A stretch of DNA of 64,000 bases, taken from Anaerolineae bacterium (GTDB lineage: Bacteria > Chloroflexota > Anaerolineae > Aggregatilineales > Phototrophicaceae). Position numbers and translations under genes: made by a program. Positions 26,022-34,595 of the stretch are shown piece by piece. The stretch spans positions 62,001 through 126,000 of the forward strand of contig JAJEBK010000030.1 in the NCBI GenBank assembly GCA_022823945.1. Reading direction: 5' to 3'. Under the pieces are notes generated by a model that saw only the letters and a program-made list of their open reading frames with translations, was not told where the DNA came from and made no database searches. Each line of letters begins with the position of its first letter. Within the stretch, counting starts at the first letter, position 1.

Positions 26022-27827
26022 ATGTCGCAGCAACTGGATGCGCAGACCCAAGCCAATCTGCAGCGCGCGCATAGCAAAGATGGCGTGCCCCAAACCCAGC
26101 GCAAGGTGCCCTACCGCAACATCCGCGATGTGCTAGCGCTGCACACCAAGACCTCGCCGCGCAAGCCTTTCCTCATCTACTACGACCAAGCTGGCGCGCG
26201 CAGCGAGCAGACCTATGCCAGCTTTACGGCGCATGTGCATCAAGCCGCCAACTTTCTCTACGAAGATCTGGGCCTGCGGCGGGGCGATCGCGTCGCCACC
26301 ATCTCGCATAATCACAGCGACTCCGTCATCATCTATTTCGCCTGCTGGGTGATCGGCGCGGCTGTCGCGCCCCAGAATGTCGCCGAAGACGACCGGCGCA
26401 TCGCCTTCATCCTGCGCAACAGCGAGGCGAAAATCTGCCTGGCGCGGGCGGAATATATCCAGCGCGCCGAGCGCATCATCAGCGGCGAAGATGGCTTTGG
26501 GGGCGCGCCCAATATCCAGCAGATCGTGCAGATCGGTGGCGAGGCAACGGGCGAAAGAATCCACTTTCAAGAGGCGCTGCGCGACCGACCGACCACCTAT
26601 CTTGGCGATGACTCCGGTGCGAAAGCGGGCGACCTGCCACTGGGCGAAGGCGGCGAAGCCACAGCCAGACTGGATGACGAAGCGCTGCTGGTCTATACCA
26701 GCGGCACGACCGGCACGCCCAAAGGCGTCATCTTGTCGCAGTACAACCTGCTGGTGGACGCGCAGGGCATTGCGCAGTGGCAAGCGATCACCGGCAACCA
26801 GCGTACCATGTGCGTGCTGCCCATTCATCATGTCAACGGCATTGTCGTGACGATCATGGCGCCCTTGTCGGTTGGCGGCTCGACCGTGCTCAACAGCCGC
26901 TTCAGCGCCAGCCGCTTTTGGGAGCGAATCGTGCGCGAGGGCGTCAATGTAGTAAGCGTCGTGCCCACCCTGCTGCAGTTTCTCATTGAATACGGTCGCG
27001 AACAGCAGGCGGCCGGCGACACCATCTTTGGCGCGGGCATCAACCGCCGCGACCTGACACATTTCCGTCACTTCATCTGCGGCGCGGGCACGCTATCTGT
27101 GGCGCTGGCGAAAGAATTCAGCGAGCTCTTTGGATTCACGATCCTGCATGGCTATGGCTTGAGCGAATCGACCTGTTATTCCTGCTTCTTGCCCATCAGC
27201 TTGTCCTGGGCTGCCAACCAGCGCTGGCTGCTTGCGCATGGCTATCCCAGCATCGGCTGCCCGATCGAGCCAAACGAGATGGCGATATTCTCCGCCGATG
27301 GCAGTGGCGAGCAACTGGGCGCGGGCGAACGCGGCGAAATCTGCATCCGCGGGCACAATGTCATGCAAGGCTATTTCAAGCGCGCCGATGCCAATGCCGA
27401 GACTTTCAAGTTCGGCTGGTTTCGCAGCGGAGATGAAGGCTTCTACCTGCGCGGCGAAGGCGGACGGCAATTCTTTTTCATCACCGGACGCATCAAAGAG
27501 CTGATCAACCGCGGCGGCGTCAAATTCAGCCCCTTTGATATCGAAGAGGCGCTGCTGGCTATCGACGGCGTGAAAGTGGGCTTGGCCATCGCTTTCCCCA
27601 ATATCTATTATGGCGAAGAAGTCGGCGCGTACATCTTGCCAGAACCCGGTGCGCAACTGACAGCCGAAGGCATTCTCGCCGCCTGCCGTGCCCAGATGAC
27701 ATTCGAAAAAGCGCCCAAAGCGGTCGTATTCGGCGGGGAAGTCCCAGTCACTTCGACGGGCAAATACCAACGCTTGAAGCTGCAAGGGCTATTCGCTGAG
27801 TGGGAACGCACGCAGTTTAGGCGCTGA
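26022..27827 (+). CDS. AMP-dependent acyl-CoA synthetase/ligase
   Basis: A 601-residue adenylate-forming enzyme activating a carboxylic acid with ATP and CoA. LLVYTSGTTGTPKGVILSQ (about 223) is the P-loop-like motif A3, YGLSEST the A5 motif, FRSGDEGFYL the A7, and TGRIKELINRGGVKFSP the A8 hinge. The catalytic Lys is in STGKYQR near the end. An insert of about 60 residues (roughly 150-215), acidic and glycine-rich, precedes the P-loop. Acid specificity is unknown. ATG 26022 follows CGAGGG. The frame's earlier start is unsupported. It ends overlapping the P-type ATPase by 11 bp. Confidence 0.92.
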   Translation: MSQQLDAQTQANLQRAHSKDGVPQTQRKVPYRNIRDVLALHTKTSPRKPFLIYYDQAGARSEQTYASFTAHVHQAANFLYEDLGLRRGDRVATISHNHSDSVIIYFACWVIGAAVAPQNVAEDDRRIAFILRNSEAKICLARAEYIQRAERIISGEDGFGGAPNIQQIVQIGGEATGERIHFQEALRDRPTTYLGDDSGAKAGDLPLGEGGEATARLDDEALLVYTSGTTGTPKGVILSQYNLLVDAQGIAQWQAITGNQRTMCVLPIHHVNGIVVTIMAPLSVGGSTVLNSRFSASRFWERIVREGVNVVSVVPTLLQFLIEYGREQQAAGDTIFGAGINRRDLTHFRHFICGAGTLSVALAKEFSELFGFTILHGYGLSESTCYSCFLPISLSWAANQRWLLAHGYPSIGCPIEPNEMAIFSADGSGEQLGAGERGEICIRGHNVMQGYFKRADANAETFKFGWFRSGDEGFYLRGEGGRQFFFITGRIKELINRGGVKFSPFDIEEALLAIDGVKVGLAIAFPNIYYGEEVGAYILPEPGAQLTAEGILAACRAQMTFEKAPKAVVFGGEVPVTSTGKYQRLKLQGLFAEWERTQFRR

Positions 27828-29778
27828 CATCCCGCGCGCGCCGCCGTTGCATTTCGGGCCAGAGCAGCAAGCCAATCAAGCCATTCAACACGACGATGAC
27901 GGTACTGCCTTCGTGCCCAAGCACGCCGATGGGCAAAGGCAGATCCACCGCGAACACGCCCAAAATCAGCAAGCCAATCACAGCCAGCGAAAAGCCGATA
28001 TTCTGCCATACGACCCGTTTTGCGCGCGCCGCCAGCGACAGTGCGTCGGCGAGGCGCGCCAGCTTGTCGCCCATCAGCACGACATCGGCAGTTTCCAGCG
28101 CGACATCTGTGCCTGCGCCGCCCATGGCAATGCCGACATCCGCCAGCGCCAACGCGGGAGCGTCATTGATGCCATCGCCAAGCATGGCCACCGACCCATA
28201 TTCCTCGCGCAACTGCGCTATGATTTCGCTCTTGTCTTCGGGCAGCAGCCCGGCATAAACGCGGGAGATGCCGATCTGCGCGGCAATGGCATCGGCGACG
28301 CGTTGGTTGTCGCCCGTCAGCATAACTGCGGCGATGCCACGCTCTCGCAGTGTCCGCATAAGTTGCGGCGCTTCGGCACGGCATTCATCGGCCAGGGCGA
28401 TCAGCCCCAGCCACTGGTCATCGCGCAGCGCGCCCACAAGCGTTTTGCCAGCCGCTTCCAAAGCCGACTGCGCCGATCGCAATGCCGCCGGCAGCGGGAC
28501 TTCTTGGCTCAGCAGGCTGACGCGCCCAACACGTACAACAGCCCCAGGCAACTTTGCCTGCACATAGCGGCCCGGCAGCGCAAAGAATTCTTCGCTGTGC
28601 GGGAGATTCAAGTTCCTCGCGCTGGCGTATTCAACGATGGCTTTCGCCAGAAGATGCTCGGAACGCGCTTCTACCGCGGCCGCGCTGCGCAGCATTTCGT
28701 CTCTGCTGATGCCGGGCGCCGCCACAAGATCCGTTACGGATGGCTGACCAACCGTCAGTGTGCCCGTTTTGTCAAAGGCGACCACCTTGATTTGGTCCAG
28801 CTGTTCCAAGCTGGCGCCGCCCTTGACGAGCACACCCCCGCGCGCCGCCGAAGCGATAGCCGAGATGAACGCCGATGGCACGCTGATGACCAGGGCGCAG
28901 GGCGAAGCCACCGTCATCAGCACCATGGCCCGATAAAAATTGCTTTCGAAGTCCACCAGCCCCAACGCAGGCGGCAGCAGGATGATCAGCGTGATGCCGA
29001 TGATGATCAACCTGGCATAGGCTTGTTCAAAGCGCTCCAGATAGCGCTCGGTCGGCGCTTTGCTTTCTTGCGCCTCTTCCGTCAGCTCGATTATGCGCGA
29101 TAGTGTGGTATCGGCGGCTTTGCGCTGCGCGCGCACATCCAGGCTACCCAGCGTATTCAGCGTGCCAGCGAAGACCGGCGCGCCAAGCGACTTGTCGACA
29201 GGGATGGACTCGCCGGTGATGGGGCTCTCGTCCACGGCCGAGCTGCCAGCGATAACTTCGCCATCGACCGGAATGCGCTCGCCGGGTTCGATCAATACCG
29301 TATCGCCGATGCCGATCTCCCCGATGCGCAATTGCACGACTTGCTCGCCGCGCTTCACCGTCGCAAGCTCTGGATACAGCGTGAACAGGCTGCGGATGGC
29401 AGTGCGGCTGCGGCCGATGGCATAATCTTGCAGGACATTGCTCAGCGAAAATAGAAAGAGCAGGATCGCGCCTTCGTGCCATTCGCCGATGATCGCCGCG
29501 CCCATAGCCGCCAGGATCATCAGCAAGTCGACATCGATTTCGCCCTGACGCAGACTGGCCAGCGCCGCGCGCGCTCCATAATAGCCGCCAGCCATATAGG
29601 ACAGGGTATTCAGCGCTGTCACCAATTCAACCGGCGCTCCCGCTCGCTCGCTCAACAAGCTGAGCGCAATGCTAGCCAGCGTCACCAGCACCAGGCGCGG
29701 TGCCAGCCAGTTCTCTGCGGGCAATCTCGCCAGGATAGACGCTGCGGCCGGCTCTTTCAGCTTCGCACTTGTGTCCAT
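27817..29778 (-). CDS. P1B-type heavy-metal-transporting ATPase
   Basis: A 653-residue membrane pump exporting a soft or transition metal. TGES (188-191) is the actuator loop, SPCALVIS (292-299) the metal-binding CPC-like site in the sixth helix, DKTGT (336-340) the phosphorylated Asp, and GDGINDAPAL the hinge. Eight membrane spans are expected. There is no N-terminal HMA or His-rich metal-binding domain. The SPC motif (not CPC or CPH) is found in Zn/Cd/Pb and Co-type pumps, so metal choice is open. A promoter candidate lies 16-44 bp upstream. Confidence 0.93.
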   Translation of the reverse strand: MDTSAKLKEPAAASILARLPAENWLAPRLVLVTLASIALSLLSERAGAPVELVTALNTLSYMAGGYYGARAALASLRQGEIDVDLLMILAAMGAAIIGEWHEGAILLFLFSLSNVLQDYAIGRSRTAIRSLFTLYPELATVKRGEQVVQLRIGEIGIGDTVLIEPGERIPVDGEVIAGSSAVDESPITGESIPVDKSLGAPVFAGTLNTLGSLDVRAQRKAADTTLSRIIELTEEAQESKAPTERYLERFEQAYARLIIIGITLIILLPPALGLVDFESNFYRAMVLMTVASPCALVISVPSAFISAIASAARGGVLVKGGASLEQLDQIKVVAFDKTGTLTVGQPSVTDLVAAPGISRDEMLRSAAAVEARSEHLLAKAIVEYASARNLNLPHSEEFFALPGRYVQAKLPGAVVRVGRVSLLSQEVPLPAALRSAQSALEAAGKTLVGALRDDQWLGLIALADECRAEAPQLMRTLRERGIAAVMLTGDNQRVADAIAAQIGISRVYAGLLPEDKSEIIAQLREEYGSVAMLGDGINDAPALALADVGIAMGGAGTDVALETADVVLMGDKLARLADALSLAARAKRVVWQNIGFSLAVIGLLILGVFAVDLPLPIGVLGHEGSTVIVVLNGLIGLLLWPEMQRRRARDVSA

Positions 29779-29793
29779 CTTTACCTATGCAAT

Positions 29794-29822
29794 ACATAAA
29801 GATCGCTTATCTACAAATCCAA
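29794..29822 (-). promoter_or_regulatory. Possible promoter of the metal ATPase
   Basis: Minus-strand TTGGAT (29817-29822), 17-bp spacer, TTATGT (29794-29799). The area is AT-rich relative to its surroundings. No clear metal-regulator operator is recognised. Confidence 0.4.
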
Positions 29823-29852
29823 GTTTAACCGCAGTTAATTCATTTGTCAACC

Positions 29853-29887
29853 AACGCAAAAAAGGACCTGCCAACTGGCAAGTCCTT
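29853..29887 (-). terminator. Terminator of the M50B-like operon
   Basis: On the minus strand AAGGAC-TGCC pairs with GGCA-GTCCTT (29862-29887, loop of four, one mismatch), followed by a run of T. It ends transcription coming from the two membrane-protein genes. Confidence 0.85.
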
Positions 29888-29916
29888 GTGGGGATCGTCG
29901 CTTGTAGGCGAATGCC

Positions 29917-30720
29917 TCAAACGATATCGTCGTTGTTGGGGATTTGCCGCAGCGGGCGGATTATACCTTTGTAGAAGGCTGTGCTCAGCAGCCCGATGGC
30001 GATGGCGCTCCAGCTGTAGGCGACCACCTCGACAGATGCGCCGGGCATGACATAATCGGCGAAATAGGCGACCGGATTGGTGATGGCATTGCCATCTGCG
30101 CTCATGGCTGGGGTTTGCAGCACGGCGGGCAAGTCCAGGACGATATGCAGCGCCGTCATCAGCGCGATGATGGACAAGACGATCTGCGCCACCGACTTGC
30201 GCGAACGCAACTGGTTGATGTCACCTGCGCCGGTCACGCCCAGGAAGATCAACAGCGCGCCAAAACCTATGCACAGCAACATGGACAGCCAGTCGCCAGC
30301 GGCATCGGGACGGATAAACAGCGCCAGGAAGCCGATCGTGAAGAAGCCGAGCATGATAGATAGGCCGCGCAGCAGGTGAGGCGCGCGATTGACCAGGTAG
30401 AAGAGCAGCGCGCCCAGCAGCGCCGAACCCAGATAACCCGCCGACATGATCAGCGCTTCCGCGCCATCCCGAAACAGCAAGGTGTACGCGCCAGCCTCGG
30501 AGAGCGTGAAGCTTTCCACGCTGCCGCCACTGATCTGCATGGCGAAAGCGCTCAATCCACCATGGATATTGTTGATGAACATGCGCAGCGGGTGCACGAC
30601 GCCAGCCAAAGCCTGCGTGTTCCACATCACAACGATCGCCGCGAAGCCCAGTAGCGAGATGATCAGGCTGCGCTGCACAATCTGGCGTCGAACCTTTCGC
30701 TCTACAAATGTCCGTAGCAT
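29917..30720 (-). CDS. M50B-peptidase-like membrane protein lacking the zinc motif
   Basis: A 267-residue polytopic protein homologous to its neighbour at 30795-31859. Aligning the two by eye, FVHEAGHALAALLTGGQVQSFTV of the neighbour corresponds to NIHGGLSAFAMQISGGSVESFTL here: His53 remains but Glu and the second His are replaced (HGGLS), so zinc binding and proteolysis should be lost. The following GxL-rich spans are retained (SAGYLGSALLGALLFYLVNRAP). AGGAGGA lies 5 nt before the ATG, which outranks the frame's earlier start. It could be a dead partner or chaperone of the active copy. Confidence 0.8.
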   Translation of the reverse strand: MLRTFVERKVRRQIVQRSLIISLLGFAAIVVMWNTQALAGVVHPLRMFINNIHGGLSAFAMQISGGSVESFTLSEAGAYTLLFRDGAEALIMSAGYLGSALLGALLFYLVNRAPHLLRGLSIMLGFFTIGFLALFIRPDAAGDWLSMLLCIGFGALLIFLGVTGAGDINQLRSRKSVAQIVLSIIALMTALHIVLDLPAVLQTPAMSADGNAITNPVAYFADYVMPGASVEVVAYSWSAIAIGLLSTAFYKGIIRPLRQIPNNDDIV

Positions 30721-30794
30721 GACTATCCTCCTCCTGTCTGTGTTTGCGACTTTCCTGCGCGTGGCGATTTCTGCCCGCTTACAAGTCATTTGTC

Positions 30795-31859
30795 TCAGGC
30801 AAGCTCGTTACGCGCGGGTTTGAGCAAGCCGAAATACATGGCCGCGCCCATCATGCCGATTGCGATGGCTGCCCACAGCAAGGCAACAACAGAAGGTGGC
30901 AGCAGCGGCGCGACCTCCTGCGAAAAAGCGGCTGCATCATTGACGACGCCTGCATTGCCGATATCCGCATTGCCAACCAAATGCACCAGATCAAAGACGG
31001 CGTTGAGCCCGGTCAATATCGCCAGTGTATTGAGCAAAAACACATTGACTCCCTGTGGCGCCAGCCAGCCCAAAAGCGCCAGCGCCACGCCATAGCCCAC
31101 GCCCACGATCAGCGCCGTCATGTTGCCGCTGGCATCGGGGCGGGCGAAAAGCACTGTGAGCGCGATGAAGCCGATGCCCAACAGCAGCGACAAGGCGCGA
31201 GTCATGGAAGGCGCGCGACTGCTGAGCAAGAAGAGCAGCGCCCCAAACAATGCAGCGCCCAGATAGCCGGCCGGCAAAATGAGCGATATATTACCACCAG
31301 CTGTAACCGCATAGCCAGAGCCATCGGGCGAAACAGTGAAGCTCTGTACCTGCCCGCCCGTCAACAGCGCGGCCAAGGCATGCCCGGCTTCATGCACGAA
31401 AGTGACGAAGAGCCGCACCGGGTAGGTGATGGCTGTCAGGCTGAAGGAGTCGGGCACGGGCGCGCCTTGTGCCAGTAGCAGCTCATCGACGCCGCGGGCA
31501 TTCCACAACAGCAGCGCGAATACCAGAGACAGCGCTGTTATGAACAGTGTGCCGCGCCGATCATTCTGCTGCTGCTTCTGCGCTTCCGATCTCGTCCCCA
31601 GGGCACGGTAATTGCGCCAGGCGAAGAAAAGCGACAGCAAAGCAAGTGGCAAACCCGTGATGACAAAAAGCAGCGCCGGATGTAGCTCTGGTGGCACATT
31701 CAATCCATCGGCGAAGATGATGATGTCTTCGCGCAGTTGGTCGCTCGCGCCACCATCATCCAACGTGCCCGATGTCACCAGCGCGCCGCCCACTACCCAG
31801 CCCAGGCTGAGCAGCAATATCAGTATCCAAAACAAGCGGAAGAATTTCTGCACGGCCAT
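30795..31859 (-). CDS. M50B-family membrane zinc metalloprotease-like protein
   Basis: A 354-residue membrane protein with HEAGH (156-160) in a hydrophobic context (RLFVTFVHEAGHALAALLTGG), the zinc motif of M50B peptidases that clip substrates within or near the membrane. Around it are about eight further spans. PAGYLGAALFGALLFLLSSRAP after the motif is the family's conserved segment. GGAG precedes the ATG. It lies 74 bp upstream of an apparently inactivated paralogue on the same strand, forming a two-gene operon. Substrate unknown. Confidence 0.85.
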   Translation of the reverse strand: MAVQKFFRLFWILILLLSLGWVVGGALVTSGTLDDGGASDQLREDIIIFADGLNVPPELHPALLFVITGLPLALLSLFFAWRNYRALGTRSEAQKQQQNDRRGTLFITALSLVFALLLWNARGVDELLLAQGAPVPDSFSLTAITYPVRLFVTFVHEAGHALAALLTGGQVQSFTVSPDGSGYAVTAGGNISLILPAGYLGAALFGALLFLLSSRAPSMTRALSLLLGIGFIALTVLFARPDASGNMTALIVGVGYGVALALLGWLAPQGVNVFLLNTLAILTGLNAVFDLVHLVGNADIGNAGVVNDAAAFSQEVAPLLPPSVVALLWAAIAIGMMGAAMYFGLLKPARNELA

Positions 31860-32053
31860 TGTTCTCCGTTTCAGAGAGCCTGGTATTCGCTATCTACGCC
31901 GATGATGCCCGGCGCGCGTTGAATGAGGCTCTTCGCTCTTATTTTCAGTATACGAAAAAGCGGCTGCCCAGGCTTCGGCATTCGTAAATTCTTTGTAATT
32001 TCGTACACTTGCGACATAACCCAGAGCGCAAATCAGACCGGGAGCGAGACAAT

Positions 32054-33166
32054 ATGAACGTGCCAGACCTCAGCGACTATATCCCTGCCACCGACCTTGC
32101 GCAAGCCTCCACCATGCCAGCCCGCTGGTATACGCAGCCGGCCTTTTTGTCCCTGGAGGCAGAGAAAATCTTCTATCGAACCTGGCAGCCAGTCGGCCGG
32201 CTGGAAGATGTCGCGCGGGTTGGCGACTTTTTCGCCTGTGAAGTGCTCGACCAGCCATTGGTTGTCGTGCGCAATCGACAGAATGAACTGCGCGCATTTT
32301 ACAATGTCTGCCCGCACCGCGCGGCTGTTGTCGCACAAGGGCGTGGCAACCGCAAGAGCTTGCAGTGCAAGTATCATGGCTGGACATACGACCTGGATGG
32401 CAAGCTGCTGCGCGCGCCAGAATTTGAAGGCGTTCAGAACTGGGATGCCGATGAAGTTTGCTTGCAGCCCGTGCGCGTGGAAGCCTGGGGACCCTGGATC
32501 TTCGTCAACCTGGATGCCGACGCCGCGCCCATGACACAGACCTTCGGCGCGATCCACAACGAGATCCAGGCGGCTGGCTTCAACCTCGACCAGATGCGTT
32601 TGATCGAACGCCGCGATTATGTCATCAACTGCAACTGGAAAGTCTATGTCGACAATTATCTGGAAGGCTATCACCTGCCCATCGCTCATCCGGCTCTCTT
32701 CCGCGAAGTCGACTACGACCAATACCGCGTCGATACCTATCGCCACTATTCCAAGCAGCACGCGCCCATCCGCGATGTGGCGCCCGGCGAAGTGCGCGAC
32801 CGGCGTTATGTGCGCAGCGGCGAAGGCGAAGAAGACGCGCTCTATTACTGGATATTCCCCAATGTCATGCTGAATGTGTACCTGGACAACACATCCATCA
32901 ATATCATCCTGCCGCTTGGGCACGACAAAACGCTGACGATTTTTGAGTGGTACTTTGAGACGCCCGGCACCGGCGAAGGCTGGGAGAGCATGCAGCAGAT
33001 CATCGCCTTCAGCGACCAGATCCAGCAGGAAGACATCGAATTGTGCGAATGGGTGCAGCGCGGCTTGTTATCGAATGCCTATGACCGCGGACGTTTCTCG
33101 GTCCTGCGTGAAAATGGCGTGTATCATTTTCAGGCGCTGGTGCACGAATACCTGACGCGCGATTAG
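32054..33166 (+). CDS. Rieske non-heme iron oxygenase, alpha subunit
   Basis: A 370-residue ring-hydroxylating-type oxygenase. The 2Fe-2S cluster ligands are C86/H88 and C105/H108 (CPH, CKYH). The mononuclear iron ligands are His207 and His212 (EGYHLPIAH), with the third acid probably in QEDIELCEW. SRPBCC fold follows. Such enzymes need a reductase and often a ferredoxin, neither of which is adjacent. Family members act on aromatics, quaternary amines (choline, carnitine) or similar. The spacing here (ring-hydroxylating group, no clear beta subunit) resembles the latter, but substrate is unproven. ATG 32054 follows GGAGCGAG. Confidence 0.92.
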   Translation: MNVPDLSDYIPATDLAQASTMPARWYTQPAFLSLEAEKIFYRTWQPVGRLEDVARVGDFFACEVLDQPLVVVRNRQNELRAFYNVCPHRAAVVAQGRGNRKSLQCKYHGWTYDLDGKLLRAPEFEGVQNWDADEVCLQPVRVEAWGPWIFVNLDADAAPMTQTFGAIHNEIQAAGFNLDQMRLIERRDYVINCNWKVYVDNYLEGYHLPIAHPALFREVDYDQYRVDTYRHYSKQHAPIRDVAPGEVRDRRYVRSGEGEEDALYYWIFPNVMLNVYLDNTSINIILPLGHDKTLTIFEWYFETPGTGEGWESMQQIIAFSDQIQQEDIELCEWVQRGLLSNAYDRGRFSVLRENGVYHFQALVHEYLTRD

Positions 33167-34152
33167 ACAGGTGGCTCGCGCTGGGCGAAGGCATAGGCCG
33201 GCGACACGCCCAAAGCCAACATGCCGATGCCGCCCCACAGCGCGTAACTGAAGACTGTCAAGCCATGCAGCAGGAATCCCAGCGAAAGCGATTCCAGCGT
33301 ACTCACGCCCACCAGCGAACCGGAAAGCACAATCGACGCTTCAAATGGTCCCAGCCCGGCAATGCTAACAGGCAGCGCCAGGCTCAGCGCCGCCAATGAC
33401 ACGCCCAGCGGGAATCCATAGGGGGAGTCTGGCACGATGCCCAGCGCCTGGTGCATCAAAAAGTAATGCAGCAAAGAGAATGCCCAAGCCAGCGCCGTCC
33501 AAAACAGACAGCTCAGCAACGCGCGTGGGTCGGTCAGCGGCTTCAAGCCATCCAGCAAGTAGGCTAAAGCCGACTCCAGAGGCAATCGTTTTAGCAAGGG
33601 CAGGGAGGTCAGTATTCGCGCCAGTGTCCGCTCGGCGAGATGTGGCGCGGCGGCCAAACCCAGCAGCAGCAAAAAACCAGCCAAGGCAGCGCTGCCGGCC
33701 AGGGCAGCCGTCTCGCTGACTTCGGGCGGCGCATCGGGCAGTTGACTGAGGCTCAGCGCGAGCAGCAACACAACCACCAGCGTATCGATCAGCCGCTCGA
33801 CAACGATGCTGGTGGCGGAGGTAACCAGGGGGACGCCAGACCGCGCTGCCAGCAAGCTGCGCGCCACTTCGCCAAGTCGCAACGGCAGTTGATTGCCCAG
33901 GAACATGATGTTGACCATGTGCGCCGCTTGATTCAAGGGCAACCGTCGACTCAGCAAGCCCCACCAGCGCAGGCCCCGCGAAAACAACGCCAATGGCGAA
34001 GCAATGAAAACCGCCGCCAGCAAATAGCGCGCATCGGCAGAGCGCATGGCAGCCAGCACTTCGCTTATAGGCACATCGCGCAGAATCAGCAGCAGCGATG
34101 CGGCGCTGACGAAGAGGCTGGCGATGATGAACAACTGTCGTCTGCTGCGCAT
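33163..34152 (-). CDS. Lysylphosphatidylglycerol synthase transmembrane/UPF0104 family protein
   Basis: A 329-residue polytopic protein with about eight spans, matching the flippase-like domain of the MprF/AglD family. Markers are SRGLRWW, NIMFLGNQLPLRLGEVAR, and the later SIAGLGPFEASIV (PxxG-type loop). The catalytic GNAT-like domain of MprF is absent, so it is more likely a lipid or lipid-linked sugar transporter or membrane partner of glycosyltransferases. It overlaps the Rieske gene stop by 4 bp (convergent). Confidence 0.85.
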   Translation of the reverse strand: MRSRRQLFIIASLFVSAASLLLILRDVPISEVLAAMRSADARYLLAAVFIASPLALFSRGLRWWGLLSRRLPLNQAAHMVNIMFLGNQLPLRLGEVARSLLAARSGVPLVTSATSIVVERLIDTLVVVLLLALSLSQLPDAPPEVSETAALAGSAALAGFLLLLGLAAAPHLAERTLARILTSLPLLKRLPLESALAYLLDGLKPLTDPRALLSCLFWTALAWAFSLLHYFLMHQALGIVPDSPYGFPLGVSLAALSLALPVSIAGLGPFEASIVLSGSLVGVSTLESLSLGFLLHGLTVFSYALWGGIGMLALGVSPAYAFAQREPPV

Positions 34153-34353
34153 GACGGCTCGGGTTCGGCGAGAATCTGCGTTCCAGTATAGTCGCGCTAG
34201 GCTGCTTCATACAGCGTCCATGCCGCCCGATTTGACGCGCGGGACCCTCGAGGCTATACTGGCTTTGGATGAATCCGCCTGCGACAAGATTGGGCGACTG
34301 GCTAGTTCCCTTTGTTCCCGATGGGAATTGAGCAACCGGTGGGAGGGTAGGCA

Positions 34354-34590
34354 ATGGCGGCAGTTTCACAGGATTTGATGGACATTCTGCGCTGCCCGGT
34401 CGCCGTGCATTACACCGACAAGGGTGACGACCCGGGCAAGCTGCGCCTGGTCAAAGACAGTTGGCTGGTCTGCGACGACAGCGGTTACAAGTACCCCATC
34501 CGCGATGGCATCCCCGTCATGCTGGTGGACGAGGGCGAAAAGTGGCAAGATACGCCCGACGCCAACCTGCCCGTGCCCCCGCCCGATTAG
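34354..34590 (+). CDS. Trm112-like (UPF0434/YcaR) small protein
   Basis: A 78-residue protein of the Trm112p-like family: LMDILRCPV, DSWLVCDDSGYKYPIRDGIPVMLVDEG. It has two visible Cys (C14 and C40) rather than the four of zinc-binding eukaryotic Trm112. Bacterial members are small and poorly characterised. GGGAGG lies near the ATG. The gene converges on clpB with a 5-bp gap. Confidence 0.88.
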   Translation: MAAVSQDLMDILRCPVAVHYTDKGDDPGKLRLVKDSWLVCDDSGYKYPIRDGIPVMLVDEGEKWQDTPDANLPVPPPD

Positions 34591-34595
34591 ATCGT

